From JAIVHA01 sp965367295 (GTDB lineage: Bacteria > Pseudomonadota > Gammaproteobacteria > DSM-19610): DNA of 10,311 bases. Below, in pieces: positions 1-7,397 of this stretch; the first letter of the stretch is position 1, and every line of letters begins with the position of its first letter. The stretch lies in the NCBI GenBank assembly GCA_965367295.1, contig CBDUHN010000063.1:1-10311 (forward strand), given 5' to 3'. The notes below the pieces were generated by a model, which was not told where the DNA came from, ran no database searches, and was given only the letters and a program-made list of their open reading frames with translations. The translations under genes were made by a program, and so were the position numbers.

Positions 1-30
1 AAGGAAGGCTGTGGGATGGCGCGCAAACTG

Positions 31-56
31 AAAAAACACCATCCGAATGAATTCGG
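31..56 (-). terminator. Weak terminator-like hairpin after the peroxiredoxin gene
   Basis: Just past the TAG stop of the peroxiredoxin gene, the transcribed strand reads CCGAA-TTCA-TTCGG (43-56), a 5-bp stem with a 4-nt loop. A run of six T follows at 36-31. Six bases (ATGGTG) separate stem and T-run, and the stem is short, so this is a poor intrinsic terminator. Its position at the end of a tightly packed gene string is what makes it plausible. Nothing else is visible in bases 1-58. Confidence 0.35.
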
Positions 57-58
57 GC

Positions 59-595
59 CTACACCCCCATAAACACCCGCATATCCCGCAACACCTCACC
101 CGCATGGGATTGCGCATCCACCTTCCGATAGACCTTCGCAATCCGTCCCTCGGGATTGATGATGAAGGTATACCGCCGGGTAAAACGAATCGGCCCGAAG
201 GACCAGAGCGCACCATAGGCAGCAGCCACTTCGGCATCCGGATCGGCCAGCAACGGGAACGGCAAATGATGCTTCGCGGCGAACTCCGCATGGGACTGCG
301 CATCGTCCAGACTCAGGCCCAGCAGATTCACCTGCAGGGCACGCAATTCACGGTAGCCATCACGAAACGCGCAGGCCTCTTTGGTGCAGACCGGCGTGTC
401 ATCCTTGGGATAGAAATACAGTACCAGCCACTGGCCGCGATAATCCTGCAGGCGGTGCACCGTGCCCTGTTGGTCGACCAGACTGAAACCGGGTGCAGCC
501 TGGCCCACATCCGGCACCTTGACACCGGCCTGCGCGATGCGGATCAGAAACCATGCACCGGCCAGCACCAGTACCAGCAGTACCAGCAGCTTCAT
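59..595 (-). CDS. Bcp/PrxQ-type thiol peroxiredoxin with N-terminal membrane or export segment
   Basis: A 178-aa peroxiredoxin of the AhpC/TSA superfamily, Bcp/PrxQ branch, which reduces hydrogen peroxide and organic hydroperoxides using thiols. The family motif YFYPKDDTPVCTKEAC lies at residues 60-75. C70 is the expected peroxidatic cysteine and C75 the expected resolving cysteine, in the CX4C spacing typical of this branch. The usual TPGCT is TPVCT here. Unlike cytoplasmic E. coli Bcp, the protein begins MKLLVLLVLVLAGAWFLI, a hydrophobic segment of about 16 residues, followed by AQA-G at 21-24, which could be a signal peptidase site. There is no lipobox cysteine. It is therefore likely periplasm-facing, either anchored or secreted. 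The ATG at 595-593 is chosen because it overlaps the truD stop by 4 nt (ATGA) and has GAGGAGAG upstream; a longer in-frame extension to 688 lies inside truD and is rejected. Translation is probably coupled to truD. Confidence 0.9.
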   Translation of the reverse strand: MKLLVLLVLVLAGAWFLIRIAQAGVKVPDVGQAAPGFSLVDQQGTVHRLQDYRGQWLVLYFYPKDDTPVCTKEACAFRDGYRELRALQVNLLGLSLDDAQSHAEFAAKHHLPFPLLADPDAEVAAAYGALWSFGPIRFTRRYTFIINPEGRIAKVYRKVDAQSHAGEVLRDMRVFMGV

Positions 596-1662
596 TCCCC
601 GCTCTCCTCTGCCACTCCCTCTACGTCCACCGCTTCGCGCAATACCATGGTGGCATAGGCGCCGGCGGTGAGTGAAAATTCCAGGCACAGGGTCCGATCA
701 TCTTCCCAGCGCCACTGCAGGTCTTCCACCCGTACCCGCAAGGCGCGGCGCTCCATTTCCAAACCGGCCCGTTCCAGGCCTTCCCGCCAACTGGCAAACA
801 CCGCCAGCTGATCGGTCTCCCAATGGCTTTGAGGTTCAGCGGTACGCGGTGATCCGCGGCCCCACAGCGGACCGGTGACATGGGTTTCCAGTGCCGCCAT
901 GCGGGCGACCAGATCCACGTCATCGGCCTCGGCGATGAACCCCGCATGACGACCATCGAGTTGCAGGTAATCCCCCGGCAGTGCCTGGTTCCAGCTTCCG
1001 TTCACAATCCGCTGCTGCAACACCTGGTTGAACAGGTAGGAACGTGCCGCGGACAGATACAGGCCACGCAGGTGTCGTGGTGGCTTTTTGCCTTCCCCGG
1101 CAAACAGGCGCTGGGCCTGTTGCAGGTTGCCACCATCATGACCAAAGCGTTGTGGACCAAAATAGTTGGGCACACCGCCAATCGCGATCTGCTGCAGGCG
1201 CTGTTCCAGTAGCGTGCGATCACCTTGCCAGTCCTTCAGGCGCAATGCGAAGCGATTCCCCTTGAGGGCGCCGCGTTTGAGTTTACGGGAATGACGCGCC
1301 GCTTCCTCGATGCGGAATTCATCGCTTTCGATCCGTGACAGGTCCGGGTCGGCCATGCCGGGCAGATGCAGTGAAAACCATTGCTCGGTAACCGCATGGC
1401 GATCCTTGAGTCCGGCATAACTGACCTGTTTCGGAGCCACGCCGGCCCAACGTGCCAGCTGTTTGGCAACCCACTCGGTGTTGCTGTTGCGCTTACGCAC
1501 ACGCAGCCACAGGTGCTCGCCCTGGCCTTCCGGGAAGCAGACGGGAATCTCGGTGACCTGGAAATCCTCCGGCTCGACCCGCAACCGCGCCTCACCGGCC
1601 GGGCCACCCCAGGCACGGGCCAATTCCAGTACCGGACGATAATCAGGATTCAGCTCAGTCAC
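592..1662 (-). CDS. truD: tRNA pseudouridine(13) synthase TruD
   Basis: TruD isomerises U13 of tRNA-Glu to pseudouridine in the cytoplasm. The protein is 356 aa, close to the 349 aa of the E. coli enzyme. The catalytic motif GLKDRHAVTEQW is at residues 84-95, with D87 the expected nucleophile. The family signature NYFGPQRFGHDGGN follows at 166-179, and the C-terminal part closes the catalytic fold with EFSLTAGAYATMVLRE at 328-343. The start is GTG at 1662-1660, preceded by AGGAAG at good spacing, giving VTELNPDYRP as the N-terminus. An ATG start upstream would run deep into ispF and add non-homologous sequence. The GTG overlaps the ispF TGA by 8 nt (GTGACTGA), so translation is probably coupled. 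Downstream it overlaps the peroxiredoxin start by 4 nt. Confidence 0.95.
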   Translation of the reverse strand: MTELNPDYRPVLELARAWGGPAGEARLRVEPEDFQVTEIPVCFPEGQGEHLWLRVRKRNSNTEWVAKQLARWAGVAPKQVSYAGLKDRHAVTEQWFSLHLPGMADPDLSRIESDEFRIEEAARHSRKLKRGALKGNRFALRLKDWQGDRTLLEQRLQQIAIGGVPNYFGPQRFGHDGGNLQQAQRLFAGEGKKPPRHLRGLYLSAARSYLFNQVLQQRIVNGSWNQALPGDYLQLDGRHAGFIAEADDVDLVARMAALETHVTGPLWGRGSPRTAEPQSHWETDQLAVFASWREGLERAGLEMERRALRVRVEDLQWRWEDDRTLCLEFSLTAGAYATMVLREAVDVEGVAEESGE

Positions 1663-2134
1663 CCGCTTCCTGCAACAGCACCACGGCAAACACGGCAATC
1701 CCTTCACCGCGTCCGGTAAAACCGAGCTTTTCCGTGGTGGTCGCCTTGACATTGCTGCGCCCGATATCGATGCGGCAATCCTCGGCAATGATTTCCATCA
1801 TGGCGGAGATATAGGGCGCCAGTCTCGGTGCCTGGGCCACAATGGTGAGATCGACATTGCCGATCTCGAAACCGTTCACCTGTAGCAATTGCACTACGTG
1901 TTGCAGCAGTTTGCGACTGCTGATGCCCTTATAGCGCGGATCCGAGTCAGGGAAATGCTGGCCGATGTCGCGCAGGCCGGCGGCACCCAGCAATGCATCA
2001 CAAAGCGCATGCAGCACCACATCCCCGTCGGAATGGGCCGCAAGGCTTTGCGGGTGATCGATCGTCACGCCACCCAGAATGAGGTGACCACCGTCCTGGA
2101 AACAATGGGCATCAAAGCCCTGGCCGATTCTCAT
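1655..2134 (-). CDS. ispF: 2-C-methyl-D-erythritol 2,4-cyclodiphosphate synthase IspF
   Basis: IspF converts CDP-ME 2-phosphate to MEcPP with release of CMP, in the MEP (non-mevalonate) isoprenoid pathway. It acts as a cytoplasmic homotrimer. The protein is 159 aa, the usual length. The metal ligands are in the canonical places: D8 and H10 in GFDAH, and H42 in HSDGDVVLHAL (34-44). The C-terminal signature KATTTEKLGFTGRGEGI is also present. ATG at 2134-2132 overlaps the ispD stop by 4 nt, which is the usual ispD-ispF arrangement. It works two steps after IspD, and the intervening kinase IspE is not in this window. Confidence 0.97.
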   Translation of the reverse strand: MRIGQGFDAHCFQDGGHLILGGVTIDHPQSLAAHSDGDVVLHALCDALLGAAGLRDIGQHFPDSDPRYKGISSRKLLQHVVQLLQVNGFEIGNVDLTIVAQAPRLAPYISAMMEIIAEDCRIDIGRSNVKATTTEKLGFTGRGEGIAVFAVVLLQEAGD

Positions 2135-2832
2135 ATGCGTTCCTGTTGCCGAAGATAGAATTCCGCCAGGGCGAGATCCTCCGGGCGGGTGATCTTGATA
2201 TTGTCCCCATGGCCTTCCACCAGCAGTGGCGAATGGCCGGCCAGTTCCATTGCCGAGGCATCGTCAGTGACATGGTGGCCCTGTGACTGTGCCGTCTGCA
2301 AGGCGTCACGCAGGGCACCAAGCCGAAACATCTGCGGGGTCAGCGCATGCCAGAGACCTTCGCGATCGACGGTCTGTACGACCTGGTTGCCGGTACCTGC
2401 CCGCTTCATGGTATCGCGTACCGGCACGCCCAGCAGGCCACCGACCTCATGGCCTTCGAGGGCACTGATCAGCCGGTCGAGATCCCCGTGGCGCAGGCAG
2501 GGCCGGGCGGCATCGTGGACCAGCACCCAGTCCTGTGCATGGGCATGTTCGGCCAGTATCCGCAGCCCGTTCAACACCGAATCACAGCGTTCGGTCCCGC
2601 CACCGGCCCGAAACACCGGTTTAGGGAGTTCAGCGTCGAGTATCGGGCCGGCATATTCATCGCCGGCACCCAGCACCAATACAATTCCGCTGATAGCGGC
2701 ATGCTGCGAAAGGGCATCAAGGGTATGCTCAAGCACCGTTTTACCGCCCAGTGGCAGGTACTGCTTGGGGATGTCACTCCCCATGCGGCGCCCCACACCG
2801 GCGGCGGGAATCAGAGCCCAGAATCTGGTCAT
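2131..2832 (-). CDS. ispD: 2-C-methyl-D-erythritol 4-phosphate cytidylyltransferase IspD
   Basis: IspD transfers CMP from CTP to MEP, giving CDP-ME, the third step of the MEP pathway. The 233-aa protein is of normal length. The CTP-binding loop PAAGVGRRMGSDIPKQYL is at residues 9-26, with R16 and K23 in the expected roles. The motif VLVHDAARP at 103-111 carries the Mg/CTP-associated D107. TVDREGLWHALTPQMF at 154-169 and NIKITRPEDL at 211-220 supply further substrate-binding residues. The ATG start at 2832 is fixed by the conserved N-terminus, but I see no convincing Shine-Dalgarno sequence in the 20 bases before it. It is separated from ftsB by 153 nt and overlaps ispF by 4 nt. Confidence 0.97.
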   Translation of the reverse strand: MTRFWALIPAAGVGRRMGSDIPKQYLPLGGKTVLEHTLDALSQHAAISGIVLVLGAGDEYAGPILDAELPKPVFRAGGGTERCDSVLNGLRILAEHAHAQDWVLVHDAARPCLRHGDLDRLISALEGHEVGGLLGVPVRDTMKRAGTGNQVVQTVDREGLWHALTPQMFRLGALRDALQTAQSQGHHVTDDASAMELAGHSPLLVEGHGDNIKITRPEDLALAEFYLRQQERI

Positions 2833-2985
2833 AGCGTTGGTGAAACAGTAGAAGAATACGGGAAATCCCGCTTCCTGTTACGGGATGAGAGATGGGGAGA
2901 GCGGCTATGCCCTGAAATCACGTCCCCTCCCCCTTGCCCTCCCCCCAGGGAAAGCGGATTACATGGTCAGCCGCGCAGTGTCGCG
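2833..2985 (-). other. ftsB-ispD intergenic region with hairpins and G-rich repeat
   Basis: A 153-nt gap in an otherwise compact gene string. On the transcribed strand it holds a G-rich block with four G-tracts (plus-strand C-tracts at 2924-2946). Nearer ispD is a small palindrome CGGG-(4 nt)-CCCG at 2859-2870. The G-rich block resembles short 'CCCTCCCCC' type intergenic repeats that are common in proteobacterial genomes, but this is from memory. I see no promoter with convincing -35 and -10 boxes and no ORF. Confidence 0.5.
2924..2946 (-). promoter_or_regulatory. Candidate G-quadruplex motif upstream of ispD
   Basis: On the minus strand, which is the mRNA sense strand, four G-tracts of 6, 3, 5 and 4 are separated by loops A, CAA and A. 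This satisfies the standard G3+N1-7 rule for an intramolecular quadruplex. It lies about 90 nt before the ispD start, so it would be in the transcript between ftsB and ispD. Any regulatory role is inference. Confidence 0.45.
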
Positions 2986-3282
2986 TCACTCATGCCGTTC
3001 CGGCTCCTGCTCGATGATCTGGTAGAAGATCTCATCCTGCTTGATCATGCCCAGTTCCTCACGGGCACGCTCTTCAATGGCATCCAGCCCCTGCTTGAGG
3101 TCCTGCACATCGGCATCGAGTGCCGCATTGCGCTCCTTGAGCTGATCGTTCTCGGCCTGCTGCTGCCCCACATCCTGATGCAATTGCCAGACTTCAGCAA
3201 AGCTGCCATCACCGACCCAGAGGCGATACTGTAGCAGCAACAGCAAGGCCAGCAGGATGAGAAACAGATAGCGCACCGCCAC
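2986..3282 (-). CDS. ftsB: Cell division protein FtsB
   Basis: FtsB is a bitopic inner-membrane protein that joins FtsL and FtsQ in the divisome and helps activate septal peptidoglycan synthesis. The 98-aa product has a short cytoplasmic N-terminus, a hydrophobic helix at about residues 4-18, and a coiled-coil region at about 30-70 rich in Q, E, L and K. The family signature EERAREELGMIKQDEIFYQ lies at 70-88. E. coli FtsB is 103 aa. The chosen start is GTG at 3282-3280. A second in-frame GTG is two codons later, and neither has a strong Shine-Dalgarno sequence, so the start is uncertain by a few residues. It follows eno by 31 nt, the standard eno-ftsB pairing. Confidence 0.95.
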   Translation of the reverse strand: MAVRYLFLILLALLLLLQYRLWVGDGSFAEVWQLHQDVGQQQAENDQLKERNAALDADVQDLKQGLDAIEERAREELGMIKQDEIFYQIIEQEPERHE

Positions 3283-3313
3283 AGGTCAACCCGCTATCCG
3301 TTCACCGGACGAC

Positions 3314-4597
3314 TCAAGCCAGCTGCTTGAAAGCAGCACGACCAGGATATTCCGCCTTGTCCTTGAGCTGATCCTCGATGCGCATCAGGCGATTGTACTT
3401 GGCAACGCGATCAGAGCGTGACAGCGAACCGGTCTTGATCTGCGTGGCGCTGGTACCCACCGCGATATCGGCGATGACCACATCCTCGGTTTCGCCGGAA
3501 CGGTGCGATACGATCGCGGAATAGCCGTTATCACGGGCCATCAGGATGGCATCCAGGGTTTCCGACAGGGTGCCGATCTGGTTCGGCTTGATGAGGATGG
3601 AATTACCGATGCCCTTGTCGATGCCTTCCTTGAAGATGGAGGTATTGGTAACGAACAGATCGTCGCCCACCAGTTGCACACGACCACCGAGCTTGTCGGT
3701 GAGAATCTTCCAGCCATCCCAGTCGTTTTCCGCCATGCCATCCTCGATGGACAGGATCGGGTACTTGTCGCACCAGCCGGCCAGGTAGTCGGTGAACTCG
3801 GCGGCGGTGAATTCACGGCCCTCGGATTCCAGGTGGTACTTGCCGTCCTTGTAGAACTCGGAACTGGCGGCATCGAGGCCCAGGTAGATATCTTCACCCG
3901 CCTTGAAACCCGCCTTGTCGATGGCTTCCAGGATAACCTCGATGGCCGATTCATTGGACGACAGGTCAGGCGCGAATCCACCCTCGTCACCCACCGCGGT
4001 GTTGAGGCCACGGCCGTTGAGCACCGATTTCAGGGCATGGAACACCTCGGTGCCGTAACGCACCGCTTCGCGGAAACTGGGGGCACCGACCGGGAGGATC
4101 ATGAACTCCTGCAGATCGACACTGTTGTTGGCGTGGGCACCGCCGTTGATGATGTTCATCATCGGCACCGGCATCTGGAACGGGCCACGTCCACCCAGTA
4201 GCTTGTAGAGCGGGATCTCGGCCTTGCGTGCCGCCGCCTGGGCCACGGCCAGCGACACCGCCAGGATGGCATTGGCGCCGAGGCGGGACTTGTTCGGTGT
4301 GCCGTCCAGGTCGCCCATGATCTGATCGATCTTCACCTGCTCCAGGGCGTTTTCGCCGATCAGCGCCTCACGGATTTCCGTGTTGACGAAATTCACCGCC
4401 TTGCTGACACCCTTGCCGAGGTAACGGTTCTTGTCGCCATCGCGCAGTTCCACTGCTTCGCGGGTGCCCGTGGAGGCGCCGGAGGGAACCGCCGCGCGAC
4501 CCACGGCACCAGACTGCAGAATCACATCGGCTTCGACTGTGGGGTTGCCGCGGGAATCCAGGATTTCACGCCCGCGAATATCGACGATCTGTGACAT
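3314..4597 (-). CDS. eno: Enolase (phosphopyruvate hydratase)
   Basis: Enolase interconverts 2-phosphoglycerate and phosphoenolpyruvate in glycolysis. In many bacteria it is also a degradosome component. The protein is 427 aa, close to the E. coli length. Active-site residues are recognisable: S41 in the mobile loop, H155 in NGGAHANN, E205 in GDEGG, Mg ligands D242, E285 (SIEDGMAEND) and D312 (VGDDLFVTN), the catalytic base K337 in LIKPNQIGT, and H365 in SHRSGETED. ATG at 4597-4595 has GGAG six bases upstream. The gene is preceded by its own AT-rich promoter region and probably heads the unit eno-ftsB-ispD-ispF-truD-peroxiredoxin. Its PEP product is also a substrate of the neighbouring KdsA. 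Confidence 0.99.
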   Translation of the reverse strand: MSQIVDIRGREILDSRGNPTVEADVILQSGAVGRAAVPSGASTGTREAVELRDGDKNRYLGKGVSKAVNFVNTEIREALIGENALEQVKIDQIMGDLDGTPNKSRLGANAILAVSLAVAQAAARKAEIPLYKLLGGRGPFQMPVPMMNIINGGAHANNSVDLQEFMILPVGAPSFREAVRYGTEVFHALKSVLNGRGLNTAVGDEGGFAPDLSSNESAIEVILEAIDKAGFKAGEDIYLGLDAASSEFYKDGKYHLESEGREFTAAEFTDYLAGWCDKYPILSIEDGMAENDWDGWKILTDKLGGRVQLVGDDLFVTNTSIFKEGIDKGIGNSILIKPNQIGTLSETLDAILMARDNGYSAIVSHRSGETEDVVIADIAVGTSATQIKTGSLSRSDRVAKYNRLMRIEDQLKDKAEYPGRAAFKQLA

Positions 4598-4767
4598 GTC
4601 TACTCCAATTACAATTGCTTAGATAGGTTTGTTTAGACTTTACCTGAAATAATATTAACAAATAATATCAGAAATATAATATAACTTGTTGATATAAATA
4701 ATTTTCAGATTTCGTACAATCGGGGCCTACACCCCTCTCACCCATACGTAAGAGGGCGCAAAGGCTT
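4598..4767 (-). promoter_or_regulatory. AT-rich kdsA-eno intergenic region, likely eno promoter region
   Basis: This 170-bp spacer has a strongly AT-rich core (about 4620-4720) that contrasts with its GC-rich neighbours. A best-guess sigma-70 promoter on the minus strand is TTGTAC (4714-4719), a 17-nt spacer, and TATATC (4691-4696). Three near-identical ATATTAT(A)TTC/G motifs end at 4682, 4668 and 4655, spaced 14 and 13 bp. Close to the kdsA stop is a 6-bp inverted repeat, CCCTCT/AGAGGG, without a T-run, so it is a poor terminator. The ribosome binding site GGAG precedes the eno ATG. Confidence 0.5.
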
Positions 4768-5610
4768 TTATCCCTGTAACAGACCTTCTTCTGCAAAAGG
4801 TCCGGACTTCACCGCCGCATCGATGGTCTTCAGGGTTTCCAGCAATTCCCGCATCCGTGGCAGCGGCCAGGCATTGGGGCCATCACTGAGTGCCACGGCG
4901 GGATTCGGATGGGTTTCCATGAACAGACCGGACACGCCAGCCGCTACCGCCGCACGGGCCAGTACCGGTACGAATTCCCGCTGCCCACCGGAACTGCTGC
5001 CCTGCCCACCGGGCAATTGCACCGAGTGGGTGGCATCGAATACAACCGGGCAGCCGGTGCTGCGCATCACTGCCAGCGAGCGCATGTCGGAAACCAGGTT
5101 ATTGTAGCCAAAGGATACCCCGCGCTCGCAGACCATGATCTGTTCATTACCGGTGGCACGAGCCTTGTCCACCACGTTGCCCATATCCCAGGGCGCCAGA
5201 AACTGGCCCTTCTTGATGTTCACCGGCTTGCCCGTGCGGGCCACGTTCTGGATGAAATTGGTCTGTCGGCACAGGAAAGCCGGGGTCTGCAACACATCCA
5301 CCACGGCCGCGACCTCATCCAGCGGGGTGTCCTCGTGCACATCGGTGAGCACAGGCACACCGATTTCGTCTTTCACCTTCTGCAGGATGCGCAACCCCTC
5401 CTCGATCCCGGGGCCCCGGAAACTGGCCGCGGAAGAACGGTTGGCCTTATCAAAGGAAGACTTATAAATAAAGGGGATAGAGAGACTATCTGCAATCTCT
5501 TTCAACTGCCCCGCCGTCTCCATTGCCAGCGCCTCGGACTCGATGACACAGGGGCCGGCAATCAGGAAGAACGGGGACTGCAAGCCCACTTCGTATCCAC
5601 AGAGTTTCAT
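4768..5610 (-). CDS. kdsA: 3-deoxy-D-manno-octulosonate 8-phosphate synthase KdsA, metal-dependent type
   Basis: KdsA condenses PEP with arabinose 5-phosphate to give Kdo 8-phosphate, the first committed step to the Kdo of LPS, in the cytoplasm. The protein is 280 aa. Signatures include KSSFDKANRSS (50-60), LTDVHE (88-93), KKGQFLAPWD (133-142) and FDATHSVQLPGG (191-202). In the loop IAGPCVIES residue 21 is cysteine, where the E. coli metal-independent enzyme has asparagine (MNVLES). C21, H195, E232 and D243 match the four metal ligands known from the Aquifex aeolicus enzyme (C11, H185, E222, D233) at a constant offset of 10. I therefore call it the metal-dependent class. ATG at 5610 has AAGGA upstream at good spacing. 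It follows pyrG by 24 nt and is probably cotranscribed with it. Confidence 0.97.
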   Translation of the reverse strand: MKLCGYEVGLQSPFFLIAGPCVIESEALAMETAGQLKEIADSLSIPFIYKSSFDKANRSSAASFRGPGIEEGLRILQKVKDEIGVPVLTDVHEDTPLDEVAAVVDVLQTPAFLCRQTNFIQNVARTGKPVNIKKGQFLAPWDMGNVVDKARATGNEQIMVCERGVSFGYNNLVSDMRSLAVMRSTGCPVVFDATHSVQLPGGQGSSSGGQREFVPVLARAAVAAGVSGLFMETHPNPAVALSDGPNAWPLPRMRELLETLKTIDAAVKSGPFAEEGLLQG

Positions 5611-5634
5611 GTTTCGATCCTTGACGGTAACGGG

Positions 5635-7302
5635 TCAGGCATCGGCCTGGGCGATGCCGGGGGCGGATTCCGTCCTTCCTGCCGCCTGAAAAGTCCTGGC
5701 CGCACGAATAAAACCGGAAAACAGTGGATGTCCGTCGCGCGGCGTGGAGGTGAATTCCGGATGGAACTGGCAGGCGAGGAACCAGGGATGGTCCTTGAGC
5801 TCGACCATTTCCACCAGTGAATTATCGAGGGATGAGCCGGAGAGCACCAGCCCGGCTTGCTGCAGGGGTTCGCGGTACTGGTTATTGAACTCGTAGCGAT
5901 GGCGGTGACGTTCAACGATCACATCCTTGCCGTAGAGTTCGCGAGCCAGGGTCCCTTCGCCCAGCCGGCATTGCTGGCCACCCAGACGCATGGAGCCACC
6001 CAGATCGGAATCCTCGCTGCGGCGTTCCACCCGGCCATCCTCGGTGCGCCACTCAGTGATCAGGCCGATGACGGGATGTGGCGTGTCGCGCTTGAATTCG
6101 GTGCTATGGGCACCGGCCAGGCCGGCCACATCGCGGGCAAATTCGATCACCGCCACCTGCATACCAAGGCAGATACCAAGATAGGGCACCTTGTGTTCAC
6201 GGGCATAGCGCACCGCCTGGATCTTGCCTTCCACGCCACGCTCACCGAAACCACCGGGCACCAGAATGGCATCGGCGTCTTCCAGCAAGGCCGTACCCTG
6301 TTCCTCGATCTGCTCCGAGTCGATATAGCGGATCCGCACCTTGGTGCGGGTATGGATGCCGGCATGGATCAACGCTTCGGAGAGCGACTTGTAGGATTCA
6401 GTGAGGTTTACATACTTGCCGACCATGGCCACGGTCACTTCCGTTTCCGGATGCTCCATGTCGTAGATCACCTTCTCCCACTCGGAGAGATCGGCATGCG
6501 GCACCTGCAGCTTCAGCTTGTCCACCACGATGTCGTCGAGATGCTGCTTGTGGTAGAGGCTGGGGATCTTGTAGATGCTGTCCACGTCCACGGCGGAGAA
6601 CACGGCACGTTGTTCAACGTTGGTGAACAGCGCGATCTTGCGGCGCTCATCGGCAGGCAACTCACGGTCGGCGCGGCATAGCAGGATGTCCGGCTGGATC
6701 CCGATGGAGCGCAATTCCTTCACCGAGTGCTGGGTGGGCTTGGTCTTGATCTCGCCGGAGGTGGAGATGTAGGGCAACAGGGTCAGGTGCATGTACAGCA
6801 CATGGTCACGACCCAGTTCCACCCCCATCTGGCGGATGGCCTCGAGGAACGGCAGGGATTCGATGTCCCCCACTGTACCGCCGATTTCCACCATAGCCAC
6901 ATCGGCACCCTTGGCGCCCTCCACTACGCAGCGTTTGATCTCGTCGGTGATATGCGGAATCACCTGCACCGTGCCACCGAGATATTCACCGCGGCGTTCC
7001 TTGCGGATCACATTCTCGTAGATCTGGCCGGTGGTGAAGTTGTTGGCCTTGGTCATGGTGGTGCGGATGAAACGCTCGTAGTGACCGAGGTCCAGGTCCG
7101 TTTCGGCACCGTCGTTGGTGACGAATACCTCGCCATGCTGAAACGGGCTCATGGTACCGGGATCCACATTGATGTAGGGATCCAGCTTCATGAGCGTGAC
7201 TTTGAGGCCGCGCGCTTCCAGCAACGCACCAAGGGAGGCGGCGGCGATGCCCTTACCCAAAGAGGACACCACACCACCAGTGACAAAAATGTATCGGGTC
7301 AT
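5635..7302 (-). CDS. pyrG: CTP synthase (glutamine-hydrolysing) PyrG
   Basis: PyrG makes CTP from UTP, ATP and glutamine in the cytoplasm. The 555-aa protein has the standard two-domain layout. The N-terminal synthetase domain (about 1-265) carries the P-loop region SSLGKGIAAASLG at 13-25 and the Mg-associated E139 in MVEIGGTVGD. The C-terminal class I glutamine amidotransferase domain (about 290-540) carries the triad C378 (GICLGMQ), H514 and E516 (FHPEF). E. coli PyrG is 545 aa; the extra residues form a loose C-terminal tail. ATG at 7302-7300 gives the conserved MTRYIFVTGG start. A longer in-frame start at 7338 adds a non-conserved leader and is rejected. The ribosome binding site is weak (GGAA). 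The gene starts a likely pyrG-kdsA unit. Confidence 0.99.
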   Translation of the reverse strand: MTRYIFVTGGVVSSLGKGIAAASLGALLEARGLKVTLMKLDPYINVDPGTMSPFQHGEVFVTNDGAETDLDLGHYERFIRTTMTKANNFTTGQIYENVIRKERRGEYLGGTVQVIPHITDEIKRCVVEGAKGADVAMVEIGGTVGDIESLPFLEAIRQMGVELGRDHVLYMHLTLLPYISTSGEIKTKPTQHSVKELRSIGIQPDILLCRADRELPADERRKIALFTNVEQRAVFSAVDVDSIYKIPSLYHKQHLDDIVVDKLKLQVPHADLSEWEKVIYDMEHPETEVTVAMVGKYVNLTESYKSLSEALIHAGIHTRTKVRIRYIDSEQIEEQGTALLEDADAILVPGGFGERGVEGKIQAVRYAREHKVPYLGICLGMQVAVIEFARDVAGLAGAHSTEFKRDTPHPVIGLITEWRTEDGRVERRSEDSDLGGSMRLGGQQCRLGEGTLARELYGKDVIVERHRHRYEFNNQYREPLQQAGLVLSGSSLDNSLVEMVELKDHPWFLACQFHPEFTSTPRDGHPLFSGFIRAARTFQAAGRTESAPGIAQADA

Positions 7303-7320
7303 TGAATTCCGGACTACGCG

Positions 7321-7384
7321 GAGCCGGTGAGGGCTCAAAACGAGAGCGATGCGCGTACCCTTTTCATTCGGATAATCGCATCGC
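7321..7384 (-). promoter_or_regulatory. pyrG leader with two inverted repeats
   Basis: Between the likely promoter and the pyrG start the transcript could form two hairpins. The first is an 8-bp perfect inverted repeat, GCGATGCG at 7377-7384 and CGCATCGC at 7346-7353 (minus-strand sense), with a 23-nt loop. The second is GAGCC/GGCTC at 7321-7336 with a 6-nt loop. Four T lie a few bases after the first stem. This could be a leader structure or an operator; neither is proven. Confidence 0.35.
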
Positions 7385-7397
7385 GAGACGGGACTAA

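Noticed and set aside
55..67. A shared 13-mer, GGGCCTACACCCC, at 55-67 and 4723-4735
   Set aside because: It is short, and one copy is the coding end of the peroxiredoxin. Two copies alone do not establish a repeat or regulatory site.
561..592. TACCAGCAG-type short tandem repeat
   Set aside because: It simply encodes the Leu/Val-rich hydrophobic N-terminus of the peroxiredoxin.
592..1788. A longer truD reading frame from an ATG at 1788 (398 codons)
   Set aside because: The extra N-terminus is an out-of-frame reading of ispF. The GTG at 1662 has a good ribosome binding site and gives the usual TruD length.
4723..4765. The CCCTCT/AGAGGG inverted repeat after kdsA as an intrinsic terminator
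   Set aside because: There is no T-run after the stem in the direction of kdsA transcription, so it is at most part of a weak or factor-dependent stop.
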